Part shown: one piece after another, positions 45,740 to 54,779 of the stretch
Layout of the letters: the number at the start of each line of letters is the position of its first letter
Position numbering within the stretch: position 1 is the stretch's first letter
Source: UBA4877 sp002399285
GTDB lineage: Bacteria; Bacillota; Thermoanaerobacteria; Thermoanaerobacterales; UBA4877
Assembly (NCBI GenBank): GCA_036771835.1
Contig: DAIPGN010000001.1
Coordinates: forward strand, 336,236-400,235
DNA length: 64,000 bases
Reading direction: 5' to 3'
Translations under genes and position numbers: made by a program
Notes under the pieces: generated by a model
Seen by the model: the letters and a program-made list of their open reading frames with translations, nothing else
What the model was told of the DNA's origin: nothing
Database searches by the model: none

Positions 45740-46168
45740 TTATTCCATAGGTTTCCCCGTCATATTAACGTATAAGCGGCATAGGTATTCGAGCAAACGA
45801 TCCGCTTCGTCTTTCGAAAAACCATTAAGGGCTTCCTTATCCAGTTTGCTGCACAGGAGCACCCATTTCTCATAGTAATCCATACCCTTTTCCGTTATAG
45901 AAATAGATTCCGCGCGTTTCCGTTCTAAATGGTTAGATCTGCTGACCAGTCCGGATTGCTCCATATTTTTCAGAATTTGAGAAACGGTGGCAGGCTCTAT
46001 ATTGAGAGCTTCGGCAACATCCTTCTGCATACAGTGGTTGTGCTGTGAAACATATACCAGTACTTTAGGCTGTCCGGGAGAAAGACCGATCTCTATCATT
46101 CCGGGCCTTGTCCTATTTTTTTGAGCATGATAAATTTTAACGATTGCCATATGAAGCTCCATAGACAT
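45740..46168 (-). CDS. MarR-family transcriptional regulator
   Basis: A 142-aa winged-helix repressor. The recognition region is QKDVAEALNIEPATVSQIL near residue 55 and the wing KRAESISITEKG near 94. It is the first gene of an operon with two ABC exporter genes, the usual plan for ligand-relieved multidrug efflux control. The start is ATG 46168 after GGGAGGAA. The promoter just upstream overlaps two copies of an imperfect palindrome, which strongly suggests autorepression. The inducing ligand cannot be predicted. Confidence 0.92.
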   Translation of the reverse strand: MSMELHMAIVKIYHAQKNRTRPGMIEIGLSPGQPKVLVYVSQHNHCMQKDVAEALNIEPATVSQILKNMEQSGLVSRSNHLERKRAESISITEKGMDYYEKWVLLCSKLDKEALNGFSKDEADRLLEYLCRLYVNMTGKPME

Positions 46169-46187
46169 TAAATTCCTCCCTGAATAA

Positions 46188-46242
46188 TTAGCCTTCTAAC
46201 AGTTAGCATCCTAATAATACTTCAATTAAAAATATTTGTCAA
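46188..46242 (-). promoter_or_regulatory. marR-ABC operon promoter with two MarR-type operators
   Basis: On the minus strand TTGACA (46237-46242) and TATTAT (46214-46219) are spaced by 17 bp. Immediately downstream are TTAGGATGCTAA (46203-46214) and TTAGAAGGCTAA (46188-46199), both of the form TTAG-N4-CTAA and 15 bp apart centre to centre. They cover the expected start of transcription, so a repressor bound there would block initiation. Confidence 0.75.
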
Positions 46243-46320
46243 GTTCTTAATCATATCGATAGTGTCGCAAACATTATTGCTTTGATGCAGCAATATTTAC
46301 TGCCTTATATGATTTCTATA

Positions 46321-46349
46321 TTGACATCAATCGGGTATTGGGTTATTAT
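46321..46349 (+). promoter_or_regulatory. Strong predicted sigma-A promoter of the ECF S-component leader
   Basis: TTGACA (46321-46326) and TATTAT (46344-46349) are exactly 17 bp apart. Transcription from about 46356 would give an untranslated leader of about 148 nt before the ATG at 46504. Confidence 0.7.
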
Positions 46350-46413
46350 AAAAACAATTAAGGCCATGAAGGCTTACTACGTAAACAGCATGATTGTATG
46401 ACATCAGATATTT

Positions 46414-46467
46414 AAACCACGAAGGGAAACCGCAAGAATGCGGGCCTGGCCGTGGTTTATATTTTTT
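46414..46467 (+). promoter_or_regulatory. Structured leader with terminator-like hairpin (possible riboswitch or attenuator)
   Basis: Three stacked stems: AAACCACG (46414-46421) with CGTGGTTT (46451-46458), GGG (46424-46426) with CCT (46445-46447), and CCGC (46430-46433) with GCGG (46440-46443). A T6 tract follows at 46462-46467. This is the form of an intrinsic terminator located before a gene, so conditional read-through is likely. I could not match the upstream 58 nt to a riboswitch class I know. Confidence 0.5.
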
Positions 46468-46503
46468 ATGCTGCTTTACGATAATAAAGAGGAGTTAAAT
46501 AAA

Positions 46504-47055
46504 ATGAGAGACACAAAAACGGCAAGAATAACAGGAACTGCACTTTGCATGGCTTTAGGCCTGATTTTACCGAGTTTTTTTCATATGGTAGGGGCCGGTC
46601 CCACCTTTCTCCCCATGCATATTCCCGTATTACTCTGCGGATTATTGTTTGGCTGGCAAAGTGGCATTGTTTGCGGTATATTTGTCCCGCTGGTTTCTTC
46701 TTTGCTGACCGGTATGCCACCGCTGTTTCCTACGGGAGCAGCCATGATTTTTGAACTCGGCACCTACGGCGGCCTGGCCGGTTTGCTTTACCGTAAGCTT
46801 AGCTTAAATATCTATCCTGCCTTAATATTCTCTATGCTGGGAGGGCGCATTGCTTCCGGGGTTGCAAATGCTGTTTTTATGGGTATTGCGGGCAAGGCCT
46901 ATGGTTTAACCGCCTTTATTACCGCCTCGTTTGTAACATCACTGCCCGGAATCGTAATTCAAATCATTATTATTCCGATCATCATTTTTGCATTGGAGAG
47001 ATCGGGAGTAATTAATAATGAAAGGTACGGATATAAACATGGATATAATCAATAA
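46504..47055 (+). CDS. ECF transporter S component (vitamin/cofactor uptake), substrate unknown
   Basis: A 183-aa membrane protein with about six hydrophobic segments and the small-residue pattern of energy-coupling-factor S components of the PF12822-like group: ITGTALCMALGLILPSFFH at the N-terminus (the AxxxA-type helix that contacts the T component) and FLPMHIPVLLCGLLFGW near residue 37. S components capture vitamins and work with the shared EcfA/A'/T module encoded elsewhere. The ATG at 46504 has GAGGAG upstream; the in-frame ATG 46438 lies inside the leader hairpin and is rejected. A methyltransferase gene overlaps its end. Confidence 0.8.
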   Translation: MRDTKTARITGTALCMALGLILPSFFHMVGAGPTFLPMHIPVLLCGLLFGWQSGIVCGIFVPLVSSLLTGMPPLFPTGAAMIFELGTYGGLAGLLYRKLSLNIYPALIFSMLGGRIASGVANAVFMGIAGKAYGLTAFITASFVTSLPGIVIQIIIIPIIIFALERSGVINNERYGYKHGYNQ

Positions 47056-47638
47056 AAACATCAAGCAAACCAAGGAATTTTTTGATGAATGCGCCGACAC
47101 TTGGGATGATACCAGCAACTATAATTACGAGAAAATCTCCGCCATTGTGACATTGGCCGAAATTAAGGAGGGCTCGCGCGTAGCCGATATAGCCTGCGGA
47201 ACCGGCGTTTTGTTCCCTGAGGTCTTATCACATAAGCCCAATCTATTGTTGGGCATAGATCTTTCGGACAAGATGATTGAAAGAGCACGCTCAAAATATG
47301 TGAGTCCTCATTTGCGTCTTTTAGCATCTGATTTCTTTGATGTACATGAGAACGATTTTGACACTATTTTTCTTTACAACGCCTATCCCCATTTTCTGGA
47401 TAAATCACGGCTTGCCAACCATATGTCCGAGATGTTAAAACCGGGCGGAAGAATTATGATTGCACACGGCGATGGCAGAGATAACATAAACAATCACCAT
47501 ACCGGAAAAATGGTCAGTAAACTTTCCTGTGGCTTAAAGTGTGCTAAGGAGGAAAAAAACAATTTTTCCGATGTATTTAATATTGATATGATTGCCGACA
47601 CGGCTGAAATTTATTTCTTCTCCGGTACAAAAAAATGA
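47018..47638 (+). CDS. Class I SAM-dependent methyltransferase
   Basis: A 206-aa Rossmann-fold methyltransferase. Motif I is VADIACGTGVLFPE near residue 53, motif II is GIDLSDKMIERA near 78, the acidic post-loop segment ASDFFDVHENDFDTIFLYN near 103, and LKPGGRIMIAHG near 143. The acceptor substrate is unknown. The ATG at 47018 has GGGAG nine bases upstream and lies 38 bp inside the S-component gene in another frame, so the two are coupled; an internal ATG at 47039 is a possible alternative. Pairing with a vitamin S component hints at modification of the imported compound, but that is inference. Confidence 0.8.
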   Translation: MKGTDINMDIINKNIKQTKEFFDECADTWDDTSNYNYEKISAIVTLAEIKEGSRVADIACGTGVLFPEVLSHKPNLLLGIDLSDKMIERARSKYVSPHLRLLASDFFDVHENDFDTIFLYNAYPHFLDKSRLANHMSEMLKPGGRIMIAHGDGRDNINNHHTGKMVSKLSCGLKCAKEEKNNFSDVFNIDMIADTAEIYFFSGTKK

Positions 47639-47667
47639 TCTTATACCCGGCACATAACAAGTCATAA

Positions 47668-47693
47668 AGGAGGGATTGTTCGAAAATCCTCCT
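47668..47693. terminator. Hairpin between convergent methyltransferase and cobN-like genes
   Basis: AGGAGG-g-ATT pairs with AATCCTCCT around a 6-nt loop. T tracts are short on either strand, so terminator function is probable but not certain. Confidence 0.4.
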
Positions 47694-47702
47694 AATCCTT
47701 GA

Positions 47703-50700
47703 TCATGACTCTGCTTCTACATCCCCTTCCACTTCAAGATAAACCTTTTTTAATTCATCAATTTCATTCTCTTCCGCTTGCCAATAACCTCTCTGGTTAC
47801 ATTCAAGCAGGGTCTCTATCATGCTCAAGTAAGCCCATTGATTGTTTTCCTTCATACGCTTTTTCATATTTTCATCGGTTACATAGGTGCTGTTCATGCT
47901 TTCAAACACCCAATTATCAACTTTATTTGTAGTAGCGGCAAGACCTAAGATATTCTCGAACTCTTTGCTGATTTTCGATACTCCATGATACTTGTGCTCA
48001 AGCATTCCGTCTATCCATTTTGGATTCAAGAGGCGGGTGCGAACGCCTCTGGCAATAGATTTATCCACGGTTTCCGTCTCTATGGTCTCACCTGTGGTAT
48101 CCGTTATATATACCGCAGCTTTTTTACCCTTAGCCATCTCCACTGATTTTGAAAGTCCGCCGAAGAACTCATAGTAATGATCGAGATCCGTCACCTCATA
48201 TTCATGGCTGCTCCTTATCTGGGAAACTATGTCGACAGCCTGCAGGTGGCTGCTCAATAGGCCGGGCACAGCCTTCCCCCTGGCGTTTCTGCTGTATACA
48301 TATTTTAGGCTTTCGGTATATTTCTCTCCTATCTGTTCTTCGCTGCTCCAGTTTTTAGTCTCTATAAGGCTCGTGATCCCCGTCCCGTATTCAGCCTCGG
48401 CCGGGCCAAATAGCCTCGCTGGAGCAAGATCTTCTGCTTCTTCGCGTGAATATCCATCCTCCAACAGTTTTTTATAGATCCTGCCCGTACCGGCCTTAAG
48501 GTAATTGATCTCCTCCGGTTCATCAAGATCAGATACCATCTTGAATATCTTATTCAAATCATCTAAAAGGTTGGGAAACATATCCCGGAAAAATCCGCAC
48601 ATATTTACAACCACATTGATCCTTGGCCTTTTAAGCTCTTCATAGGGTATAATTTCATATTGAGGCTGAAATACATTTTTCCTGCTTACTACCCTTACGC
48701 CGAGATAGTTCAGTATCTGACCCACAGTCTCGCCCTGAGTTCTCGACGTCTCAAGGCCCCACAATATTATGGCGATGCTTTTGGGATATTCTCCATTCTG
48801 TTTCATATAATTTTCAATAGTATTTTGTGATATTTTCTTTCCCCTGTCCATTGCCGTTTCAGTAGGCACCATCCGAGGGTCGAACTGATACATATTATAC
48901 CCGGACGGCAATACCTCCGGACTTCTGATCATATCCCCAGCCAAACGCGCGGGAAGATATTCCCCCGAAAGGACCTTTAACAGGCCGTCCGCTTCATGGC
49001 AATCCATTACCTTTTCATAGGCGTTCTTACCATAGTCAAGGGTCTCAATTAAACTCGCCTTAAGTTTATTATCTGCGCCGTACTCCTGCGAAAACTCTCC
49101 GTCATTTATATACCTTTCCACAATTTCCGAGACCTGCTTATCCAAATCCGACAGAACGGCGGTATCGTTTTTATCGAGCAGCATGTCATAATTCAGGCCC
49201 CTTGCCTGGGCAGCAAGCCTCCTTAAGGATTTGACGCCCGCATGGTCGTACCGCAGTACAAACTTCATATAGCCTAATGCCTCATCCTTATCATAAGGTT
49301 TACCAAATACATGCAGCCCGTTTGGTATAAGCGATCTTTTTATCCTGTACAGCTCTCTTTCGAGCTGCTGCATATCCTCCATGTCAATATGAAGCTTTTC
49401 AGCCGCCCTTCTTATATTTCTCTCTATATCATCACAGCTTTTAGGGTTTGACCGCTGCGCCTCATGAAAATCATTTACTATATTTTCCAGCTGCGTCAAT
49501 TCGCCATATAAACCGCCCTCGACAAATGCGGGAGGCTGGTAGCTCACCATAACGGCATGGGAACGGCGTTTAGCGATCATCGCCTCTGCCGGATTACCCG
49601 AATAGTACAGATATGCGTGCGGAATATCGGAAATAAGCATGTCTGGGAAACACCCGCCCGACATGCCGCATTCTTTTCCCTTTAAAAATTCCAAAGTGCC
49701 ATGAGTTCCCACGTGTATGATGACATCCGCCTTGAATTCTTCCTTTATCCATTTATAAAAGGCTATATATTGATGGTGGGGTAGAAGACTCTTGTCATGA
49801 TATACTTTCTCAATGTTTTCATGGATGCCCCGTGACGGCTGCAGCCCTACAAATATATTGCCGTTTACCAAGCCGGGTATGAGGAAATCATCGCCCTCGC
49901 TCATGATATCGCCGGGGCTCTGCCCCCACTGCACAACCATGTCCTCTTCCCAGTCCTTACCTGATAAATAGCTCTCATAGTTTTTCTTGTTGTACTTGAT
50001 CATATTTGACGTTTGTACATCTACCCATTTTCCCCAATTAGTAATTTTCCCGGCTGTGAATTCTTCCATGAGCTGTTCTGCCGTCAATTCATCCACTGAA
50101 TATCCGTTTTTGTGCAAAGTCAGCAGCAATTTCTCTATGGACCTGAAAGTATCGAGGAATGCACCGCCAAATAAATTATCTTCACCGGGCGGATAATTGT
50201 AACAGATTATCGCTACTCTCTTATCTTTATTTTGTTTAGTACGAAGGGTGAGCCAGTTTTTGACCCTTGAGGCTATCTTGTCTGCCCTTTCCTCTATCAG
50301 AGTCAGCTCACTCAATTCCACATCGTACTTAGGGTTACTCCCGCTGTTCACCATAGCCCCTATGGGTATTGTCTCGATACTGCCATCCAATTCGGGAAGC
50401 ATAACGGATATCAAAAACTCCGAAGGGCTGATACCCTGCGGTGAATCCTTCCATTCCTCGATCTCACGTTTGCTCATAAAAAAGGGATGAAATACGGGGA
50501 CACCAAATTTTTTCAGTGCCGTTACGGCAGCATCGGCGTCTCCTCCCATTGGACCTGCTCCCAAACGGAAAGACATGAAATTTATTATGGCATCGATCTT
50601 AAATTTTCCGGAATCCCCGATAATCGACTTTAACCTCCCTACCCCTTCTCCCAACACCGTTGTAAACATGATCGGAATTACATTGGCGAAATCGTTTATC

Positions 50701-51446
50701 TTATCTATAAACTGCCCCACACATTTAGAAGTACGGTTGGGGTAATCATGCCCATAATATAGAACTACAACCGAAGGCCTTTTTTCATCAAATCCATTGT
50801 CAGCTGCATACTCATCAATACTGCAGTAGTGTTTTCTGTTTACAGGGCTGCATATTCCTGTTTCCTCGGTGGTATCACTCGGCTTCTCCGGCTGAGGTAT
50901 TCTCTCTACTTTCCCATATTCGCGAAGTAAAAAATACAGTAGATTTTGCATATCACTGTCTGAAGAACATCTCCAATATCTGCGTATATAAATATAATTA
51001 CGTATATCCCTCATCTTGCCCTTTAAGAATCTATCCCCAATTTCGTCAATCATGTCCTTCATTTTATGCATAAAACTTAAATCCACAGTACCGCCTTTCA
51101 TCATCGGCATCCCTGACATATCGCTGATAGAAAAGGAGCCCAATCGCGTTAATTCCTGTATGTGGTTATTCTCACCACCGATTGCTATAAGATCCCCGGA
51201 TACATTACTACATACCTCCGCAATAAAGCTTTGGATCTCTGTATCTGCACCCATAAGATCCAATATGACAATATCTGCACTCTGCAAGTTGGTCTCCATT
51301 TCTTTGTACTTACACTTGTCAACACTTCTCCCGGCAAAGTATATTTTGAGTTCAAGACTTTCCGGCCACTTTTCGTTAATTTCATCATTGGCCGATATAA
51401 TATCCCTTATAATTACACTTGAGACAGTCACAACCGTTAATTTCAC
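47703..51446 (-). CDS. cobN: CobN-like / magnesium-chelatase H-type large chelatase subunit
   Basis: A 1247-aa CobN/BchH-family protein, the porphyrinoid-binding subunit of an ATP-dependent metal chelatase. Family segments include VVLYYGHDYPNRT near residue 233, KFGVPVFHPFFMSKREIEEW, ICYNYPPGEDNLFGGAFLDTF near 418, VHVGTHGTLEFLKGKECGMS near 585 and the C-terminal VTDLDHYYEFFGGLSKSVE. Length favours CobN/ChlH over shorter relatives. AAA+ and VWA subunit genes lie directly upstream, and the operon is behind a cobalamin riboswitch, so cobalt insertion is the best role. GTG 51446 follows GGGGGAG closely; an ATG at 51461 and GTG 51473 are alternatives. Confidence 0.9.
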   Translation of the reverse strand: MKLTVVTVSSVIIRDIISANDEINEKWPESLELKIYFAGRSVDKCKYKEMETNLQSADIVILDLMGADTEIQSFIAEVCSNVSGDLIAIGGENNHIQELTRLGSFSISDMSGMPMMKGGTVDLSFMHKMKDMIDEIGDRFLKGKMRDIRNYIYIRRYWRCSSDSDMQNLLYFLLREYGKVERIPQPEKPSDTTEETGICSPVNRKHYCSIDEYAADNGFDEKRPSVVVLYYGHDYPNRTSKCVGQFIDKINDFANVIPIMFTTVLGEGVGRLKSIIGDSGKFKIDAIINFMSFRLGAGPMGGDADAAVTALKKFGVPVFHPFFMSKREIEEWKDSPQGISPSEFLISVMLPELDGSIETIPIGAMVNSGSNPKYDVELSELTLIEERADKIASRVKNWLTLRTKQNKDKRVAIICYNYPPGEDNLFGGAFLDTFRSIEKLLLTLHKNGYSVDELTAEQLMEEFTAGKITNWGKWVDVQTSNMIKYNKKNYESYLSGKDWEEDMVVQWGQSPGDIMSEGDDFLIPGLVNGNIFVGLQPSRGIHENIEKVYHDKSLLPHHQYIAFYKWIKEEFKADVIIHVGTHGTLEFLKGKECGMSGGCFPDMLISDIPHAYLYYSGNPAEAMIAKRRSHAVMVSYQPPAFVEGGLYGELTQLENIVNDFHEAQRSNPKSCDDIERNIRRAAEKLHIDMEDMQQLERELYRIKRSLIPNGLHVFGKPYDKDEALGYMKFVLRYDHAGVKSLRRLAAQARGLNYDMLLDKNDTAVLSDLDKQVSEIVERYINDGEFSQEYGADNKLKASLIETLDYGKNAYEKVMDCHEADGLLKVLSGEYLPARLAGDMIRSPEVLPSGYNMYQFDPRMVPTETAMDRGKKISQNTIENYMKQNGEYPKSIAIILWGLETSRTQGETVGQILNYLGVRVVSRKNVFQPQYEIIPYEELKRPRINVVVNMCGFFRDMFPNLLDDLNKIFKMVSDLDEPEEINYLKAGTGRIYKKLLEDGYSREEAEDLAPARLFGPAEAEYGTGITSLIETKNWSSEEQIGEKYTESLKYVYSRNARGKAVPGLLSSHLQAVDIVSQIRSSHEYEVTDLDHYYEFFGGLSKSVEMAKGKKAAVYITDTTGETIETETVDKSIARGVRTRLLNPKWIDGMLEHKYHGVSKISKEFENILGLAATTNKVDNWVFESMNSTYVTDENMKKRMKENNQWAYLSMIETLLECNQRGYWQAEENEIDELKKVYLEVEGDVEAES

Positions 51447-51509
51447 ATAACTCCCCCTCATGATTAATATCACAAAGGCAACCCATCGGTTACCCCAGCC
51501 TGTTTATCT

Positions 51510-53399
51510 TTATAGTAAATCCCTTACGACATATTCAATCCCGACCTCTTCTAAATCCTCCAGCTTATAATACTCGCAGTCCATTGCCTGTGCTATCTTT
51601 AGCGGAATACCCAGCTTTATAAAGTCATTTTCAGTATCAATCACCACCGATTTTATACTCTCAGCGGCAATTAAATGTGCTACGCTTATTGCCTCTTCAA
51701 CGGGATCATCTCCATTAACTGAAACATTTGCCCTCCCATCCGATACCAGTACGATTATTGGTACGATATCTGGGTCTTTAATTCTTTGAGATTTAATGAG
51801 TTCATATCCTCTGTAGAGTCCCATGGATAGAGGGGTTTTCCCTCCCGTCGGTAAATTCCTAAGGCATTTCTCTGCCAGATCGACGCTCCTGGTTATCCCC
51901 AACAGCAGTTCAGCTGAATTCTTTCTAAATGAAATCATTCCAACCCTGTCTCTTTTTTGATATGCATCATTTAAAAGCGACACTATTGCACCCTTTACTG
52001 CCTTCATCCTCTGTCTGGCACCCATTGAACCGCTAGCATCCACTATAAACAATATTGTACTTCCTATCCTCTTTTCACGTACCTTTTCTCTTAAATCACA
52101 CTTTTCTATCGCGACAGCTACTCCGTCCTTTTTCCTAAACCTTTGATGCAATGCCGCTGCTCTCAATGTAGCATCAAAGGCGACATCACCTGAATTATTT
52201 TTCGGATAGGTATATCTAATGTATCTTCCCTGAACAGAGCTAGTTGCCGTCTGAAGCCTTCTCCCGCTTCCTTTGCGTTTTTTTCTGTCTGCTACCTTTA
52301 TCTTTATTGGTCTTACTTTAAACTCTCTTCCCGGTTCGTCCACATTTTCCTTATCCATTGATACTGGTGCAGACTTATCTTGGATTCTACTGCCATCACC
52401 ACTGAAATTGTTATTTTCTTGTGCTGCTTTTTCTTCATTCCCTTGTTGCTTATCTCTAATGGTGTCTTTTTGTTCTACTTCTTCATTTCTGGCATCGGGA
52501 GATTTATTATTCCGATGTTGTATCTGTTCCTCAAAATCACTATCCGGCATCTTTCTTATTCGGTGTCCAAGCGCCAGCTGTGCAGCCTGCTTTATATCCT
52601 CTGGAGTTATATATTTACGGCTGTCAAAAGCTGCTATAGCTCTTGCCGTTTCCATAATCGCTATCTCGCCTCTGTGTCCTTCGCAGTTACCTTCACTCGC
52701 AATCTCAGCAGCAAGTCGCGTATTATCCTGCGAAACTTTTACAAAAGGAAGCAATCGCTTACCAAATTTGATTTCCTCCGAAAGCCTTTTAGTTTCTTTC
52801 TTCCATTTGTTTATATACCCTTCGGGATAATTTTCATACTCCAGTCTTCTGCGGATGATCTCCGTCCTTTCCACTATATCTTCGCTCCCTTTTGCTTCAA
52901 CATAGAGACCGAATCGGTCAAGAAACTGTGGCCGCAGTTCTCCTTCCTCGGGATTCATCGTCCCGATTAATACAAATTGCGTGGTATGGGAAATGGAGAT
53001 ACCTTCTCTCTCCACATTATTTATATGAGATGCCGAGACTTCAAAAAGACAGTCAGCAATATAATCACTTAAAAGATTTACTTCATCTATGTACAGTATG
53101 TTTCTATCGGCCTTCTTTAAAATGCCGGGCTCAAAACATCTTTTACCCTGTTTTATTGCCTTTTCAATATCTATGGAACCTATAAGCCTGTCCTCAGTAA
53201 CATTCAAAGGAAGCTCCACGACCTCCATGTCAGTTAAAAACTCTCCCAACCCCCTGACAAGCGTAGACTTAGCCGTGCCTTTCTGACCACTTATCAAAAC
53301 TCCTCCTATCTCCGGATTGATAACGTTAAGTATCAGTGCCCTCTTAATTTCATTTTGGCCCAGCACCGCTGTAAACGGAAAGACGTTCCTTACGCTCAT
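51510..53399 (-). CDS. ChlD/BchD-like chelatase subunit (AAA+ plus VWA)
   Basis: A 629-aa motor subunit. The N-terminal AAA+ domain has Walker A SGQKGTAKSTLV near residue 36, Walker B NILYIDEVNLL near 102 and the sensor segment GTMNPEEGELRPQ near 142. A charged low-complexity linker (residues about 300-380, rich in E, N, K) leads to a C-terminal VWA domain with the MIDAS motif FIVDASGSMGARQ near 445 and LVSDGRANVS near 567. It keeps a complete Walker A, unlike many BchD proteins. ATG 53399 is chosen; longer readings overlap the end of the bchI-like gene. Confidence 0.9.
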   Translation of the reverse strand: MSVRNVFPFTAVLGQNEIKRALILNVINPEIGGVLISGQKGTAKSTLVRGLGEFLTDMEVVELPLNVTEDRLIGSIDIEKAIKQGKRCFEPGILKKADRNILYIDEVNLLSDYIADCLFEVSASHINNVEREGISISHTTQFVLIGTMNPEEGELRPQFLDRFGLYVEAKGSEDIVERTEIIRRRLEYENYPEGYINKWKKETKRLSEEIKFGKRLLPFVKVSQDNTRLAAEIASEGNCEGHRGEIAIMETARAIAAFDSRKYITPEDIKQAAQLALGHRIRKMPDSDFEEQIQHRNNKSPDARNEEVEQKDTIRDKQQGNEEKAAQENNNFSGDGSRIQDKSAPVSMDKENVDEPGREFKVRPIKIKVADRKKRKGSGRRLQTATSSVQGRYIRYTYPKNNSGDVAFDATLRAAALHQRFRKKDGVAVAIEKCDLREKVREKRIGSTILFIVDASGSMGARQRMKAVKGAIVSLLNDAYQKRDRVGMISFRKNSAELLLGITRSVDLAEKCLRNLPTGGKTPLSMGLYRGYELIKSQRIKDPDIVPIIVLVSDGRANVSVNGDDPVEEAISVAHLIAAESIKSVVIDTENDFIKLGIPLKIAQAMDCEYYKLEDLEEVGIEYVVRDLL

Positions 53400-53418
53400 C
53401 TTGTTACCTGCTTCCCTG

Positions 53419-54453
53419 TTAACATGCATCGTTAACAATTTTGTCGATTTCTGGCTCATCAATGGCTTCCTCATCAAAGGGATTCTTCCTCATCCTATGG
53501 GGAAGCACATATTGTGCGGCCTCCAACATATCGCTTTTTAATAGATTGATTCTTAGGTTATATGCCGCAATAGTCATTGCAGTCTTCACAAGGCCTATAT
53601 CCGCCCTGTGACCGTCTACCCCCATTGCTATACAAATCTTTGCGGCAATCTCCAGCATTTTATCATCATACCGGACATCTTTAAGTAATTTAATTGCTTT
53701 AGTAATTCTATCGCTGCACACCTTCTGTGAATACTTAAATTCCTCTGCAAAAGAAATCGGGTCTTTCTCGAATTCCAATCTTTTCTTAATTACCTCCATA
53801 CGCCTTTCTGTATCCTTTTCCCCCGTCACATCAACGGCCAGGCCAAACCTGTCCAAAAGCTGCGGCCGCAAATCACCCTCCTCCGGATTCATCGTACCCA
53901 CAAGTATAAACCGTGCCGGATGGGTATATGAAATACCCTCCCGCTCAACAGTGTTTATGCCCATTGCAGCTGAATCCAAAAGCACGTCCACTATATGATC
54001 ATCAAGAAGGTTAACCTCATCAACATATAAAATATTTCTATTGGCCTTTGCTAAAATACCCGGTTCAAATTTTTTCTCACCCTTCTTTATTGCTTCTTCT
54101 ATATCAATAGTACCTACAACCATATCCTCGGTAGCGCTTACCGGCAGGTCAACCACTTTCATCTTTGAAGATGCCGTTTTGAGACTCTCGCCACTATTCA
54201 TTTTCTCAATGCAGTTATTGCACATAGCACCCTCATCATTCGGATCGCATCCAAAAATGCATCCCTCTACCTGCTCCCTTTCCGGCAGCAAATCAGCTAA
54301 AGCCCTGACAGCAGTAGATTTTGCTGTGCCTCTTTCTCCTCTTATAAGAACTCCGCCAAGCATTGGATTAATAACATTCAAGATAAGTGCCTGCTTCATT
54401 TTTTCCTGACCCACTATGGCTGTAAAAGGATAATTAACACTTTTTTTATTCAA
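53419..54453 (-). CDS. BchI/ChlI-like chelatase AAA+ ATPase
   Basis: A 344-aa AAA+ ATPase that drives metal insertion together with the VWA and large subunits. Walker A is RGERGTAKSTAV near residue 34, Walker B NILYVDEVNLLDD near 140, and GTMNPEEGDLRPQ near 182; a CxxC pair is in EGAMCNNCIEK near 76, as in other ChlI proteins. The TTG at 54453 sits eight bases after AGAGGAG and is preferred over the six-residue longer start inside that site. It is the first gene after the cobalamin riboswitch and its expression platform. Confidence 0.92.
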   Translation of the reverse strand: MNKKSVNYPFTAIVGQEKMKQALILNVINPMLGGVLIRGERGTAKSTAVRALADLLPEREQVEGCIFGCDPNDEGAMCNNCIEKMNSGESLKTASSKMKVVDLPVSATEDMVVGTIDIEEAIKKGEKKFEPGILAKANRNILYVDEVNLLDDHIVDVLLDSAAMGINTVEREGISYTHPARFILVGTMNPEEGDLRPQLLDRFGLAVDVTGEKDTERRMEVIKKRLEFEKDPISFAEEFKYSQKVCSDRITKAIKLLKDVRYDDKMLEIAAKICIAMGVDGHRADIGLVKTAMTIAAYNLRINLLKSDMLEAAQYVLPHRMRKNPFDEEAIDEPEIDKIVNDAC

Positions 54454-54495
54454 AAACACAACTCCTCTCATATACGTAAATCAGGCCATATAATT

Positions 54496-54532
54496 AAAGG
54501 ACCTCCAACTATGATGGTTAAGAGGTCCCTTT
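54496..54532 (-). terminator. Expression-platform hairpin between riboswitch and bchI-like gene
   Basis: On the minus strand AAAGGGACCTC and GAGGTCCTTT pair with one bulged G; an AAC/GTT pairing closes the loop. Located 43 bp before the gene start, it is a candidate terminator formed when cobalamin is bound. The following T tract (TTTAATT) is weak. Confidence 0.55.
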
Positions 54533-54599
54533 ATATAGCAGAATCATCCTTATAAACTTATAGCACCCCCTATCACTCGTAGAGTTCATCGGTGTAAAA

Positions 54600-54762
54600 A
54601 ACAGGCAGGTTTTCTGGCTCAAGCATCATCACTCTTGCATACCTTCCCGGTTCCCCAGTGGTAATTTGCAGGGCTTCACTCTTACAGCGGCGGGACCGCG
54701 CAGGATTTCCACCTGACTTCCCTTTTCACCGGTTAAAATAAATTTAGCCGGCACCTGTTTAC
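54600..54762 (-). promoter_or_regulatory. Cobalamin riboswitch
   Basis: On the minus strand the class signature is clear: AACAGGTGCCGGC at the 5' side, ACCGGTGAAAAGGGAA, then GGTGGAAATCCTGCGCGGTC, CCCGCCGCTGTAAGAG, the B12-box-like region ACCACTGG, and the closing GAGCCAGAAAACCTGCCTG that pairs back with the 5' end. Size (about 160 nt) and order fit the adenosylcobalamin class. It should lower expression of the chelatase operon when cobalamin is plentiful. Confidence 0.93.
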
Positions 54763-54779
54763 TATTAATTTCAATAAAT

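Noticed and set aside
46438..46503. 22-residue N-terminal extension of the ECF S component
   Set aside because: Its ATG is in the loop of the leader hairpin, and GAGGAG is correctly placed for the ATG at 46504.
47903..54409. Long plus-strand frames opposite the chelatase genes (for example 52273-52970)
   Set aside because: They mirror real minus-strand genes with complete motifs and have no ribosome binding sites.
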